Positions 44,039-53,415 of a DNA stretch of 64,000 bases are shown here, one piece after another (position 1 is the first letter of the stretch; each line of letters starts with the position of its first letter). A program made the position numbers and the translations under genes. Source of the stretch: Streptomyces sp. NA02950 (GTDB taxonomy: Bacteria > Actinomycetota > Actinomycetes > Streptomycetales > Streptomycetaceae); assembly GCF_013364155.1 (NCBI RefSeq), contig NZ_CP054916.1:62001-126000 (forward strand), written 5' to 3'. The notes beneath the pieces were generated by a model, which was given only the letters and a program-made list of their open reading frames with translations, made no database searches and had not been told where the DNA came from.

Positions 44039-44576
44039 GTCGGTTCCTGCTTCGCGTCCGGGCGGTATCAGGCAGCTGCTGATGCAGGCGTGGGAGAACA
44101 GACGGGTGGGCATGTTTGCTCCTGACGTGGGCTTTCGTCAGCGCAGCTGACGGGGGTTGTTACTGGCTCCAACAACGACCGCATCGCCAGGAGTTGGCGC
44201 TCCTAGCGGGCGGTGAGGATATGTTGGCACCAAGAGGCCCCGGTTCGAGACCGGCGTCGGGCATTGATGCCCGGCTGTCCCGCTCGCATGGCTCGTGGAG
44301 ATGCCCACTGCGGCCGCCAACAGATGATCAAGAATCGTTCAGTAGTCCGGTGATCAGCACACCAGCGAACTGAGGTCGGCTGGCGTGACGAAGATGGGAC
44401 CGACGGGTACAGAAATTGATGCGGTGTTGCCCCAACGTTCCTTGCGCCAAGCGCCCTTTCAGCGCGACCATCCCCGGGATGACGCGGTTCTGACGTCACG
44501 CCCCTGACTGCTACTGGCTCCAACCACAGCACACACCAGGGACTCCCGCATGTTCATGTTGGCGCATGGCCATGCC
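44039..44576. other. Stretch without a supported gene
   Basis: 540 bases with no supported frame. It contains a tRNA T-arm-like element (GGTTCGAGACC at 44242-44252) without the rest of a tRNA, and two copies of TACTGGCTCCAAC (near 44161 and 44513). Confidence 0.4.
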
Positions 44577-44611
44577 ACGGCCGGTGCCGCCTGATAGGCG
44601 GCACCGGCCGT
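44577..44611 (+). terminator. Strong terminator hairpin
   Basis: ACGGCCGGTGCCGCC (44577-44591) pairs perfectly over 15 bp with 44597-44611, loop TGATA, followed by CTTCTTCTCT. This is the clearest factor-independent-like terminator in the window. Confidence 0.75.
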
Positions 44612-44761
44612 CTTCTTCTCTGACAGCCAACATCCATCGACGACGCATCGCTGCGGTCCTTTGGCGAACGACCACGCCCCGCGGAAAACGCCCGTCTGGT
44701 CGCATCAGCACCTGCCGGGGTCCGAAAGTACTTGATCACGTGAGCAAAAGCTCATTACCGG

Positions 44762-46291
44762 TAGTTCGTTAAATCCGGCGGTAGAGGTCAATGCCGTGTC
44801 CGGTGGTGACCGCGTCGATCAGGGCCTGGAGCTCTGAGGGTGGGTCTGTGTCCGTCCAGGCTCGCCACCACCGGGTGAGGGTGATGGCGGGGGTGAGCCA
44901 GGACCGGATGGCCCGTAAGGCCCTGGGCCAGCAGGGCTGTTGGGGCTGGTGGGGTTCGGTTGATCCCCCTCTCTGGCCCGTCGTCGGGGCATGGGTCCGG
45001 CGCGGTGGCATCCAGGGGTCCCGGTGGGGCGAACCACTGGTCCCAGCAGAAGGAGAAGGCGCAGTTGACCAGGGTCTGGTGGCGGCGGATGGCGCGGTCG
45101 GAGCGGACTTGGAAGTCGGCCCAGCCGAGTTCGTCCTTGATCTGTTTGTAGCTCTGCTCGATCCAGGGCCGCAGTCCGTAGAGGTGGACGATCTCGGCGA
45201 GGCCCGCCGGCGGGTGCGGGCCGGTGGCAGCGTGGGGTGTGTCGGGGTGGGGCAGGCTGGTGGCCAGGTACCAGGTGGCCTTCTCCGGCAGGCTGCCCGG
45301 ATCGGTGGTGGCCACGACCAGCCGGCAGGGAGAGTCGGGGCCGTAGCCGCCCAGGCGGGCATCAGCCGCCCACCAGGTCTCGGTGTGCCCGTCACGGAAG
45401 TGACGTTCCACGGGCATCCAGTCGCCTGGATGCCTGGCATCGCGCCAGGCCAGTGAGTGTGCGGCTTCGATGGGGGTGTGCGGCTGGTCGGCCGGAGCCC
45501 AGGTGCCGCGGTGCGGCTTGAGCGCGACCACGTAGGCCAGGCCGGCCTCGCGCAGTGCGAGGTACCAGTCGTCGCTGACCGAGTAGGCGCAGTCGGCGAC
45601 CACCGCCCGGCAGCCGAAGCCGGCCTCCTTCCCTCGGGCCGCGAGGGCAGCGGCCAGCTGTGGTTTCGTGCGGAAGTCCGGGTCGGAGCGGCTGCGGGTG
45701 AAGTGGTGGGCGGGGGTGTAGGGAGCCGCGTGCAGCGGGTAGTACACACGGCCGTCGGTCCACACCGTGGTCACCGTGACGATGCCGTTGTCCGTCTTGC
45801 CGTACCGGCCCAGCCACTGTCGGCCCACGTGCGCGGTGGCCGTGCCGTCCTTACGGTCCCCGGAATCGTCGATCACGATGACCCCGCCGTCGTGCGGAGC
45901 CGTCGCCGACTGCTCACGCAGCAGCTCAAGCCGCCGGTCGTTGACCTGCTCGGCCTCCCAAGGGGACTCGGACAGGAAGAACTGCAGCCGCTGCACCCCC
46001 GCCGTCCCCGCACCCGCCACCGGCTCCGCCCCTGCCAGGCATGTGATCGTCTTGTTCCGCTCCCGTGGTGCCAGCAGTCCCGTCAGGTACTCGCGAAACC
46101 CCCGCCGCTGAGCCAGACTGAAGAAGAGGTCGTCGAACCGCGCCGCATAGTCCTCCAACGGCCCCGGCGCAGGCGGACACGGACGGCGAGCGGTCATCTT
46201 CAGCCCCCAGCCAGGTAGTTGACTCCTACCACCGGCCTACGACCAACCCGGCCTGCCGTCAACCCGCACCACCGCCGGATTTAACGAACTA
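44762..46291 (-). mobile_element. IS701-family element, copy 1
   Basis: 1530 bp with perfect terminal repeats of at least 20 bp (TAGTTCGTTAAATCCGGCGG and its complement). Left flank ends CCGG, matching the CCGG after copy 3 at 50537-50540, so the array as a whole is bounded by a 4-bp CCGG duplication. The right flank is CTGGTA followed by the IS630 element. The transposase gene lies inside on the minus strand. Confidence 0.9.
44788..46197 (-). CDS. IS701-family transposase (copy 1)
   Basis: A 469-residue DDE transposase. N-terminal PLEDYAARFDDLFFSLAQRR, catalytic Asp regions GGVIVIDDSGDRKDGTATAH and GCRAVVADCAYSVSDDWYLA, later IVHLYGLRPWIEQSYKQIKD with the Glu and ELGWADFQVRSDRAIRRHQT. The fold is that of the IS701/NF033540 transposases. 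The same protein is encoded without a single residue change by the two further copies. Confidence 0.92.
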   Translation of the reverse strand: MTARRPCPPAPGPLEDYAARFDDLFFSLAQRRGFREYLTGLLAPRERNKTITCLAGAEPVAGAGTAGVQRLQFFLSESPWEAEQVNDRRLELLREQSATAPHDGGVIVIDDSGDRKDGTATAHVGRQWLGRYGKTDNGIVTVTTVWTDGRVYYPLHAAPYTPAHHFTRSRSDPDFRTKPQLAAALAARGKEAGFGCRAVVADCAYSVSDDWYLALREAGLAYVVALKPHRGTWAPADQPHTPIEAAHSLAWRDARHPGDWMPVERHFRDGHTETWWAADARLGGYGPDSPCRLVVATTDPGSLPEKATWYLATSLPHPDTPHAATGPHPPAGLAEIVHLYGLRPWIEQSYKQIKDELGWADFQVRSDRAIRRHQTLVNCAFSFCWDQWFAPPGPLDATAPDPCPDDGPERGINRTPPAPTALLAQGLTGHPVLAHPRHHPHPVVASLDGHRPTLRAPGPDRRGHHRTRH

Positions 46292-46343
46292 CTGGTACTG
46301 AGGTTGAACTCGTGGTGTCGTAGGGGCTGACGGCTCGTCGTCT

Positions 46344-46856
46344 GTGCGGTATCACCAGGACATGCGGTATCCACAAGGGGGCGGGCTGACCGCCGAACGG
46401 CAGCAGTTCCGCGAGGAGTTACGGCTGAAGGCGGCTGAGAGGTTCGCCCAGGGTGAGGCGAGCTCGGTGATCGCCAAGGACTTGCGCGTCAGCGTCCGCT
46501 CGGTACAGCGGTGGCGGCAGGTGTGGGACGAGGGCGGTCCGCGGGCTCTGCGGTCGCAGGGGCCGGCGTCGCTGCCGCGACTGAGCGATAAGCAGTTCGC
46601 CCAGTTGGAGGCAGAGCTGGCCAAAGGGGCGGCCGCTCACGGCTGGGAAGACCAGCGGTGGACCCTGAGCCGCGTGAAGACGGTGATCGGCCGCCGCTTC
46701 CACCTGACCTACACGGTCCAGGGCGTGCGCAAGCTGCTGGTCCGTAACGGATGGTCCTGCCAGGTCCCGGCCCGACGGGCGATGGAGCGGGACGACGATG
46801 CGGTGGCCGGGTGGGTCAAGGAGGTGTGGCCCTGCGCGGAAGGCTCGCGGCGGTGA
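46344..46856 (+). CDS. IS630 transposase ORF A (HTH part)
   Basis: A 170-residue product from GTG 46344 (or ATG 46362). Winged-HTH domain: FAQGEASSVIAKDLRVSVRS, VQRWRQVWDEGGPRALRSQG, and a second HTH TYTVQGVRKLLVRNGWSCQV. It stops at TGA 46854-46856 inside the GTGA start of ORF B, so the transposase is made as two coupled chains, or joined by a frameshift. Confidence 0.85.
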   Translation: MRYHQDMRYPQGGGLTAERQQFREELRLKAAERFAQGEASSVIAKDLRVSVRSVQRWRQVWDEGGPRALRSQGPASLPRLSDKQFAQLEAELAKGAAAHGWEDQRWTLSRVKTVIGRRFHLTYTVQGVRKLLVRNGWSCQVPARRAMERDDDAVAGWVKEVWPCAEGSRR

Positions 46857-47428
46857 GTGGAGCCTGGCTGGTCTTTGAGGACGAAGCCGGATTCTCCATG
46901 ACGCCGCCGCAGGCGAAAACCTGGTCCCAGCGCGGCCGGACCCCGGTGGTGCGGGTCCGCGGCCGTTCGCGCAGACGGATATCGATCGCTGCGCTGACCT
47001 GCTACAAACCCGGCCACCGGTCCCGGCTGATCTACCGGCCGCGCCGGGACGACGGCCCGCGCGACGGACGCAAAAGCTTCTCCTGGCGCGACTACCGGGA
47101 CCTGCTGATCGCCGCCCACCAGCAGCTCGGCGGCCCGATCGTTCTCGTCTGGGACAACCTGAACGTCCACAAAGCCGCCGACCTGCGGGAATGGGCGGCA
47201 GTCCGGGACTGGCTGACCATTTACTACCTGCCGCCCTACGCACCCGACCTCAACCCCGTCGAAGGGATCTGGTCACTGCTGCGGCGCGGTTGGCTTTCCA
47301 ACGTCGCCTTCAGCACTCCCGAACACCTCGTCCACCGCATCCGACGCGGCTTACGGCACATCCAGTACCGCAGCGACCTCATAGACGGCTGCCTCGCCGA
47401 GACCGGCCTGACCATCCGACCCGCCTGA
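46853..47428 (+). CDS. IS630 transposase ORF B (DDE part)
   Basis: 191 residues from GTG 46853. It contains the catalytic triad: WLVFEDEAGFSMTPPQAKTW (Asp), GPIVLVWDNLNVHKAADLRE (Asp), and PDLNPVEGIWSLLRRGWLSN (Glu). Ends NPVEGI-type as expected. Complete. Confidence 0.88.
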   Translation: MSGAWLVFEDEAGFSMTPPQAKTWSQRGRTPVVRVRGRSRRRISIAALTCYKPGHRSRLIYRPRRDDGPRDGRKSFSWRDYRDLLIAAHQQLGGPIVLVWDNLNVHKAADLREWAAVRDWLTIYYLPPYAPDLNPVEGIWSLLRRGWLSNVAFSTPEHLVHRIRRGLRHIQYRSDLIDGCLAETGLTIRPA

Positions 47429-47466
47429 GCACCCCAGCGACATCACGAGTTCAACCTCAGTAACGG

Positions 47467-48996
47467 TAGTTCGTTAAATCCGGCGGTAGAGGTCAATGCC
47501 GTGTCCGGTGGTGACCGCGTCGATCAGGGCCTGGAGCTCTGAGGGTGGGTCTGTGTCCGTCCAGGCTCGCCACCACCGGGTGAGGGTGATGGCGGGGGTG
47601 AGCCAGGACCGGATGGCCCGTAAGGCCCTGGGCCAGCAGGGCTGTTGGGGCTGGTGGGGTTCGGTTGATCCCCCTCTCTGGCCCGTCGTCGGGGCATGGG
47701 TCCGGCGCGGTGGCATCCAGGGGTCCCGGTGGGGCGAACCACTGGTCCCAGCAGAAGGAGAAGGCGCAGTTGACCAGGGTCTGGTGGCGGCGGATGGCGC
47801 GGTCGGAGCGGACTTGGAAGTCGGCCCAGCCGAGTTCGTCCTTGATCTGTTTGTAGCTCTGCTCGATCCAGGGCCGCAGTCCGTAGAGGTGGACGATCTC
47901 GGCGAGGCCCGCCGGCGGGTGCGGGCCGGTGGCAGCGTGGGGTGTGTCGGGGTGGGGCAGGCTGGTGGCCAGGTACCAGGTGGCCTTCTCCGGCAGGCTG
48001 CCCGGATCGGTGGTGGCCACGACCAGCCGGCAGGGAGAGTCGGGGCCGTAGCCGCCCAGGCGGGCATCAGCCGCCCACCAGGTCTCGGTGTGCCCGTCAC
48101 GGAAGTGACGTTCCACGGGCATCCAGTCGCCTGGATGCCTGGCATCGCGCCAGGCCAGTGAGTGTGCGGCTTCGATGGGGGTGTGCGGCTGGTCGGCCGG
48201 AGCCCAGGTGCCGCGGTGCGGCTTGAGCGCGACCACGTAGGCCAGGCCGGCCTCGCGCAGTGCGAGGTACCAGTCGTCGCTGACCGAGTAGGCGCAGTCG
48301 GCGACCACCGCCCGGCAGCCGAAGCCGGCCTCCTTCCCTCGGGCCGCGAGGGCAGCGGCCAGCTGTGGTTTCGTGCGGAAGTCCGGGTCGGAGCGGCTGC
48401 GGGTGAAGTGGTGGGCGGGGGTGTAGGGAGCCGCGTGCAGCGGGTAGTACACACGGCCGTCGGTCCACACCGTGGTCACCGTGACGATGCCGTTGTCCGT
48501 CTTGCCGTACCGGCCCAGCCACTGTCGGCCCACGTGCGCGGTGGCCGTGCCGTCCTTACGGTCCCCGGAATCGTCGATCACGATGACCCCGCCGTCGTGC
48601 GGAGCCGTCGCCGACTGCTCACGCAGCAGCTCAAGCCGCCGGTCGTTGACCTGCTCGGCCTCCCAAGGGGACTCGGACAGGAAGAACTGCAGCCGCTGCA
48701 CCCCCGCCGTCCCCGCACCCGCCACCGGCTCCGCCCCTGCCAGGCATGTGATCGTCTTGTTCCGCTCCCGTGGTGCCAGCAGTCCCGTCAGGTACTCGCG
48801 AAACCCCCGCCGCTGAGCCAGACTGAAGAAGAGGTCGTCGAACCGCGCCGCATAGTCCTCCAACGGCCCCGGCGCAGGCGGACACGGACGGCGAGCGGTC
48901 ATCTTCAGCCCCCAGCCAGGTAGTTGACTCCTACCACCGGCCTACGACCAACCCGGCCTGCCGTCAACCCGCACCACCGCCGGATTTAACGAACTA
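47467..48996 (-). mobile_element. IS701-family element, copy 2
   Basis: 1530 bp, ends TAGTTCG... / ...CGAACTA as in copy 1. It is followed after the 10-bp spacer CCGGTAACGG (48997-49006) by copy 3 in the same orientation. Confidence 0.9.
47493..48902 (-). CDS. IS701-family transposase (copy 2)
   Basis: 469 residues, identical in every residue to the product of copy 1. Translations of the other frames also agree, so the two genes appear identical at the nucleotide level. Confidence 0.92.
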   Translation of the reverse strand: MTARRPCPPAPGPLEDYAARFDDLFFSLAQRRGFREYLTGLLAPRERNKTITCLAGAEPVAGAGTAGVQRLQFFLSESPWEAEQVNDRRLELLREQSATAPHDGGVIVIDDSGDRKDGTATAHVGRQWLGRYGKTDNGIVTVTTVWTDGRVYYPLHAAPYTPAHHFTRSRSDPDFRTKPQLAAALAARGKEAGFGCRAVVADCAYSVSDDWYLALREAGLAYVVALKPHRGTWAPADQPHTPIEAAHSLAWRDARHPGDWMPVERHFRDGHTETWWAADARLGGYGPDSPCRLVVATTDPGSLPEKATWYLATSLPHPDTPHAATGPHPPAGLAEIVHLYGLRPWIEQSYKQIKDELGWADFQVRSDRAIRRHQTLVNCAFSFCWDQWFAPPGPLDATAPDPCPDDGPERGINRTPPAPTALLAQGLTGHPVLAHPRHHPHPVVASLDGHRPTLRAPGPDRRGHHRTRH

Positions 48997-49006
48997 CCGG
49001 TAACGG

Positions 49007-50536
49007 TAGTTCGTTAAATCCGGCGGTAGAGGTCAATGCCGTGTCCGGTGGTGACCGCGTCGATCAGGGCCTGGAGCTCTGAGGGTGGGTCTGTGTCCGT
49101 CCAGGCTCGCCACCACCGGGTGAGGGTGATGGCGGGGGTGAGCCAGGACCGGATGGCCCGTAAGGCCCTGGGCCAGCAGGGCTGTTGGGGCTGGTGGGGT
49201 TCGGTTGATCCCCCTCTCTGGCCCGTCGTCGGGGCATGGGTCCGGCGCGGTGGCATCCAGGGGTCCCGGTGGGGCGAACCACTGGTCCCAGCAGAAGGAG
49301 AAGGCGCAGTTGACCAGGGTCTGGTGGCGGCGGATGGCGCGGTCGGAGCGGACTTGGAAGTCGGCCCAGCCGAGTTCGTCCTTGATCTGTTTGTAGCTCT
49401 GCTCGATCCAGGGCCGCAGTCCGTAGAGGTGGACGATCTCGGCGAGGCCCGCCGGCGGGTGCGGGCCGGTGGCAGCGTGGGGTGTGTCGGGGTGGGGCAG
49501 GCTGGTGGCCAGGTACCAGGTGGCCTTCTCCGGCAGGCTGCCCGGATCGGTGGTGGCCACGACCAGCCGGCAGGGAGAGTCGGGGCCGTAGCCGCCCAGG
49601 CGGGCATCAGCCGCCCACCAGGTCTCGGTGTGCCCGTCACGGAAGTGACGTTCCACGGGCATCCAGTCGCCTGGATGCCTGGCATCGCGCCAGGCCAGTG
49701 AGTGTGCGGCTTCGATGGGGGTGTGCGGCTGGTCGGCCGGAGCCCAGGTGCCGCGGTGCGGCTTGAGCGCGACCACGTAGGCCAGGCCGGCCTCGCGCAG
49801 TGCGAGGTACCAGTCGTCGCTGACCGAGTAGGCGCAGTCGGCGACCACCGCCCGGCAGCCGAAGCCGGCCTCCTTCCCTCGGGCCGCGAGGGCAGCGGCC
49901 AGCTGTGGTTTCGTGCGGAAGTCCGGGTCGGAGCGGCTGCGGGTGAAGTGGTGGGCGGGGGTGTAGGGAGCCGCGTGCAGCGGGTAGTACACACGGCCGT
50001 CGGTCCACACCGTGGTCACCGTGACGATGCCGTTGTCCGTCTTGCCGTACCGGCCCAGCCACTGTCGGCCCACGTGCGCGGTGGCCGTGCCGTCCTTACG
50101 GTCCCCGGAATCGTCGATCACGATGACCCCGCCGTCGTGCGGAGCCGTCGCCGACTGCTCACGCAGCAGCTCAAGCCGCCGGTCGTTGACCTGCTCGGCC
50201 TCCCAAGGGGACTCGGACAGGAAGAACTGCAGCCGCTGCACCCCCGCCGTCCCCGCACCCGCCACCGGCTCCGCCCCTGCCAGGCATGTGATCGTCTTGT
50301 TCCGCTCCCGTGGTGCCAGCAGTCCCGTCAGGTACTCGCGAAACCCCCGCCGCTGAGCCAGACTGAAGAAGAGGTCGTCGAACCGCGCCGCATAGTCCTC
50401 CAACGGCCCCGGCGCAGGCGGACACGGACGGCGAGCGGTCATCTTCAGCCCCCAGCCAGGTAGTTGACTCCTACCACCGGCCTACGACCAACCCGGCCTG
50501 CCGTCAACCCGCACCACCGCCGGATTTAACGAACTA
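49007..50536 (-). mobile_element. IS701-family element, copy 3
   Basis: 1530 bp with the same ends. The right flank CCGGTAACACAATG, joined to the left flank of copy 1 (CTCATTACCGG), recreates an uninterrupted palindromic target, CTCATT-ACCGGT-AACACAATGAG. Confidence 0.9.
49033..50442 (-). CDS. IS701-family transposase (copy 3)
   Basis: 469 residues, identical to the products of copies 1 and 2. Confidence 0.92.
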   Translation of the reverse strand: MTARRPCPPAPGPLEDYAARFDDLFFSLAQRRGFREYLTGLLAPRERNKTITCLAGAEPVAGAGTAGVQRLQFFLSESPWEAEQVNDRRLELLREQSATAPHDGGVIVIDDSGDRKDGTATAHVGRQWLGRYGKTDNGIVTVTTVWTDGRVYYPLHAAPYTPAHHFTRSRSDPDFRTKPQLAAALAARGKEAGFGCRAVVADCAYSVSDDWYLALREAGLAYVVALKPHRGTWAPADQPHTPIEAAHSLAWRDARHPGDWMPVERHFRDGHTETWWAADARLGGYGPDSPCRLVVATTDPGSLPEKATWYLATSLPHPDTPHAATGPHPPAGLAEIVHLYGLRPWIEQSYKQIKDELGWADFQVRSDRAIRRHQTLVNCAFSFCWDQWFAPPGPLDATAPDPCPDDGPERGINRTPPAPTALLAQGLTGHPVLAHPRHHPHPVVASLDGHRPTLRAPGPDRRGHHRTRH

Positions 50537-50566
50537 CCGGTAACACAATGAGGTGGATCGGTCCTG

Positions 50567-51045
50567 GTGCCCGTGCCTGGACGGCCAGTTGGGCGTTGTC
50601 CGGCCGTGGGGACTTCGCCTTGGATCGTGTCGGACGACTTGTGGGAGCGGATCGAGCCGCTGCTGCCGAAGAAGGAACGGCGGTTCCGGCACCCGGGCCG
50701 CAAACCCGTCCCGGACCGGCAGGTGCTGTGCGGGATCCTGTTCGTGCTCCACACCGGCATCCAGTGGGAACACCTTCCCCAGGAGCTCGGTTTCGGGTCG
50801 GGCATGACGTGCTGGCGACGGCTGCGGGACTGGAACCAGGCCGGGGTGTGGCAGCAGCTGCACGAGGTGCTGCTGGCCGAGCTGAACGCCGCCGCCCGTC
50901 TGGACTGGTCGAGAGCGGTGGTGGACTCCAGCCAGGTCAGGGCGTTAAAAGGGGGCTCCAGACGGGCCCGTCGCCGGTCGACCGGGGACGAGCCGGCTCC
51001 AAACACCACCTGATCACCGACGGGCACTCCCTGCATATCGACTCC
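50567..51045 (+). pseudogene. IS5-family transposase, C-terminus lost
   Basis: Frame A (to about 50950) reads SPWIVSDDLWERIEPLLPKK, HTGIQWEHLPQELGFGSGMT and the first Asp region LDWSRAVVDSSQVRALKGGS. A slippery AAAAGGGGG follows, and frame B gives GRAGSKHHLITDGHS. Homology stops near 51040, where the promoter region of the sigma factor gene begins. The second Asp and the Glu are missing, so it is dead. Confidence 0.75.
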
Positions 51046-51114
51046 GGCCCCGCCAGCCACCTGCTGTCGGGACCCTCTACGGTGGTGACGGTCGGCGACG
51101 GGGAGAGGTGACCG

Positions 51115-52068
51115 GTGAGCGCGCACGACGGCCTCGCAGAGGGCTTCGAGGCGCACCGCGGCCGACTGCGGGCGGTCGCCCAGCGCATGCTCGGCTCGCA
51201 CAGCGAGGCGGAGGACGCCGTCCAGGAAGCCTGGCTGCGGCTGGCCCGGACGGAAGCCGACGCCGTGCACAACCTGGGCGGCTGGCTCACGACCACGGTC
51301 TCCCGCATTTGCCTCGACATGCTGCGGGCCCGCGTATCGCGGCGGGAGGACCCGGCAGGCCACCCGGTGCCCGATGAGGACCCAGGGGCGCCTGCGGGTG
51401 GCTGCCCGGAACAGCAGGCGGTGCTGGCCGACTCGGTGGGCCGCGCCCTTCTGATCGTGCTGGACAGGCTGGGCCCCGCCGAGCGTGTCGCGTTCGTGCT
51501 GCACGACATGTTCGCCGTGCCGTTCGAGGAGATCGCCCCCGTCGTGGACCGCTCCCTCGCCGCTGCCAAGCAGCTCGCGAGCCGGGCCCGCCGCAAGGTA
51601 CGGGGCGCCCCCGCCGTCCCCGGCGCGGAGCCGGCCCGGCAGCGGCTCGTGGTCGAGGCGTTCCTGGCAGCGGCACGAGCGGGCGACATCGACGCAGTCC
51701 TCGCGGTGCTGGCGCCCGACGTCGTACGGCGTGCGGACCGCGCGGCTCTTCCAGCGGGCAGGCCGGTCGAGGTGCGCGGTGCGCGGGCCGTGGCGGAGGA
51801 GATCGCGGTCTTCGGGCAGAACGCGCACGTTGCGCAGATGGTGCTCATCAACAATGCCGTGGGGATCGTGGTCGCGCCGTACGGACGACTGCGGCTCGCC
51901 CTTACCGTCACGACCGCCCGCGGGAGGATCACCGGGTACGAACTGATCGCCGACCCGAACCGACTTCGGCAGCTTGATCTGGCCGTTCTCGACCTCACCC
52001 TGGGCGAGTCACCATTCTCTGAGTGGCATAGCGATGAGGTGCCGGCAAACGATGGCACCCTCGAGTGA
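51115..52068 (+). CDS. ECF41-type RNA polymerase sigma factor (SigJ-like)
   Basis: A 317-residue protein from GTG 51115 (GGGGAGAGGTGACC upstream). Region 2: MLGSHSEAEDAVQEAWLRLA and LGGWLTTTVSRICLDMLRAR. Region 4: LGPAERVAFVLHDMFAVPFE and SLAAAKQLASRARRKVRGAP. The C-terminal ~120 residues are the SnoaL-like extension typical of ECF41, ending with ELIADPNRLRQLDLA, which resembles the conserved C-terminal NPDKL-type motif. In ECF41 factors this extension tunes activity in place of an anti-sigma factor. The usual carboxymuconolactone-decarboxylase or flavoprotein partner gene is absent; an IS30 remnant follows. Confidence 0.88.
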   Translation: MSAHDGLAEGFEAHRGRLRAVAQRMLGSHSEAEDAVQEAWLRLARTEADAVHNLGGWLTTTVSRICLDMLRARVSRREDPAGHPVPDEDPGAPAGGCPEQQAVLADSVGRALLIVLDRLGPAERVAFVLHDMFAVPFEEIAPVVDRSLAAAKQLASRARRKVRGAPAVPGAEPARQRLVVEAFLAAARAGDIDAVLAVLAPDVVRRADRAALPAGRPVEVRGARAVAEEIAVFGQNAHVAQMVLINNAVGIVVAPYGRLRLALTVTTARGRITGYELIADPNRLRQLDLAVLDLTLGESPFSEWHSDEVPANDGTLE

Positions 52069-53316
52069 TCGACGCACCACCCGCGGATGATCATGTGTTC
52101 GTGGAGGCACAGGTGCGTGACTCCGGGTTTTCGCCGGCTCAACAGGATGAGATCTGCAGACGCCGGCGCGCGGGGCAGCCGTTCAGCCTGATCGGGCGGG
52201 CGCTCGGGGCGCCGATACAACACGCCCGTCGGTTCCTGCACCGGAGCGGCGGCGTCCGCCTCACCCCGCGGACGCGGCCGAAGTGACATCCGAGCGGCAG
52301 CGAGCGCGAGGAGACATCCCGCGGCACCGCGGCCGGAGAATCGGCCCGGCAGCTGGCCCAGCGGCTGGACAGACCGCCTTCGGCCCTCTCCCCCGGGACC
52401 GCCCGCGAACGGCCGCACAGACCGCTACCGGACCGCGTCGGCCGATGCGGCCGCCCATGCGCGTGGGCGCCGCCCCCAGCAGGCCCCCAGGAGGCCAGGC
52501 TCGCCCAAGGGCCCGCTCTGCGCGTCCTGGTGGAGGCCAAGCCCGCTCTGTACTGGTCTGCCGAACAGATCGCAGGAGGGCTGCGCCGCCAGCCCCCCGC
52601 GACGCGTCCATGCAGATCCCGCACGAAGCGATCCACCTCTCCCTTGCCGGCCCTCGCCCGCGTCAGGCGATCGATTGCAGCCTCACCCAGCGGCTCCGGT
52701 CAGCCAGGCCCCTGCGTCGTCCGAAGACCGCCCGCCGGCCTGCCTGGGCAGGGCATCATCCGCGGCATGCTGTCCATCACCGCCCGCCCCGCCGAGGTCC
52801 AGGACCGCAAGGTGCCCGGCCACTGGCAGGGGTGACCTCGTGAGGTGCACCCCCGGGGGGCGCTACGGCCCCTCGAGCGCACCAGCCGCCACACGACCAA
52901 CGTCGCGCTCCCGGACGGCACCAAGGCCGGGCAGGTCACCCCGCACCCCACCCCAAGTCCCCTCGGCACCCCGCCCCCGCCCCGGCCAACGCCCACCCAG
53001 ACCGGGACCAGGACCAGGACCGGGACCAGGACCGGGGCCGGGGCCGGGCCGGGACCGGGAGACGGCCGAGCACCAGGCCATCACCGCCGAGACCGGGATG
53101 CCGATCCACCTGGGCAAGCCGCGCAGCCCGTGGCAGCGCGGCACCAACGAGAACACCGATCGGCTGCTCCGGCAGTACCTCCCCAAGAGCGCGGACCTCC
53201 GCACGTCCAGCCAGACCGACCAGGTACGCCGCCGACGAGCTCAACCACCGCCCGCGCAGGCCCCCCGCGACCGCACTGGCGGCAAGGTCCACACTGACCT
53301 CCTGAAACAGCGGTGA
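52065..53316 (+). pseudogene. IS30-family transposase, heavily decayed
   Basis: Recognisable pieces in shifting frames: SPAQQDEICRRRRAGQPFSL and RRFLHRSGGVRLTP (HTH), LVEAKPALYWSAEQIAGGLR, RRPKTARRPAWAG, MLSITARPAEVQDRKVPGHW, ERTSRHTTNVALPDGTKAGQ, and near the end EHQAITAETGMPIHLGKPRS, PWQRGTNENTDRLLRQYLPK, DLRT, ending TDLLKQR. The order is that of an IS30 transposase, but at least five frameshifts and a repeat expansion (53000-53060) have destroyed it. Confidence 0.8.
53000..53060 (+). repeat. GGACCA/GGACCG hexamer expansion
   Basis: About ten imperfect copies of GACCRG/GGCCGG lie where an IS30 transposase normally reads LTWDRGREMAEH. The WDRG codons (tgggaccggggc) probably seeded slippage. 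This is a local expansion, not a functional repeat. Confidence 0.6.
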
Positions 53317-53415
53317 TGCGCTGACCGCTCGAGCCCGCCGATCCCTTGACGACAGCACAGGCTGCCAGGCGCCCGGGTCCGTAGGGTGGCTGCAGCAGCG
53401 GAAAAAGGGGGGCTG

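Larger units (their letters stand above)
46298..47460 (+). mobile_element. IS630-family element
   Basis: 1163 bp between TA (46296-46297) and TA (47461-47462), the duplicated target dinucleotide typical of IS630. The ends CTGAGGTTGAACTCGTGGTG and its complement (from 47460) match over 23 bases with one difference. It sits in the spacer between IS701 copies 1 and 2: removing it and one TA restores CTGGTAACGG, almost the CCGGTAACGG spacer between copies 2 and 3. Confidence 0.88.

Noticed and set aside
44160..44260. tRNA-like T arm (GGTTCGAGACC at 44242-44252)
   Set aside because: The 5' acceptor strand and D and anticodon arms cannot be folded from the upstream sequence; at most it is an old attachment-site relic.
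50482..51828. 448-codon minus-strand frame opposite the IS5 remnant and the sigma factor
   Set aside because: It covers two recognised plus-strand genes and has no domain of its own.
53000..53060. CRISPR-like or minisatellite array
   Set aside because: Units are only 6 bp with no spacers; it is slippage in a dead transposase gene.
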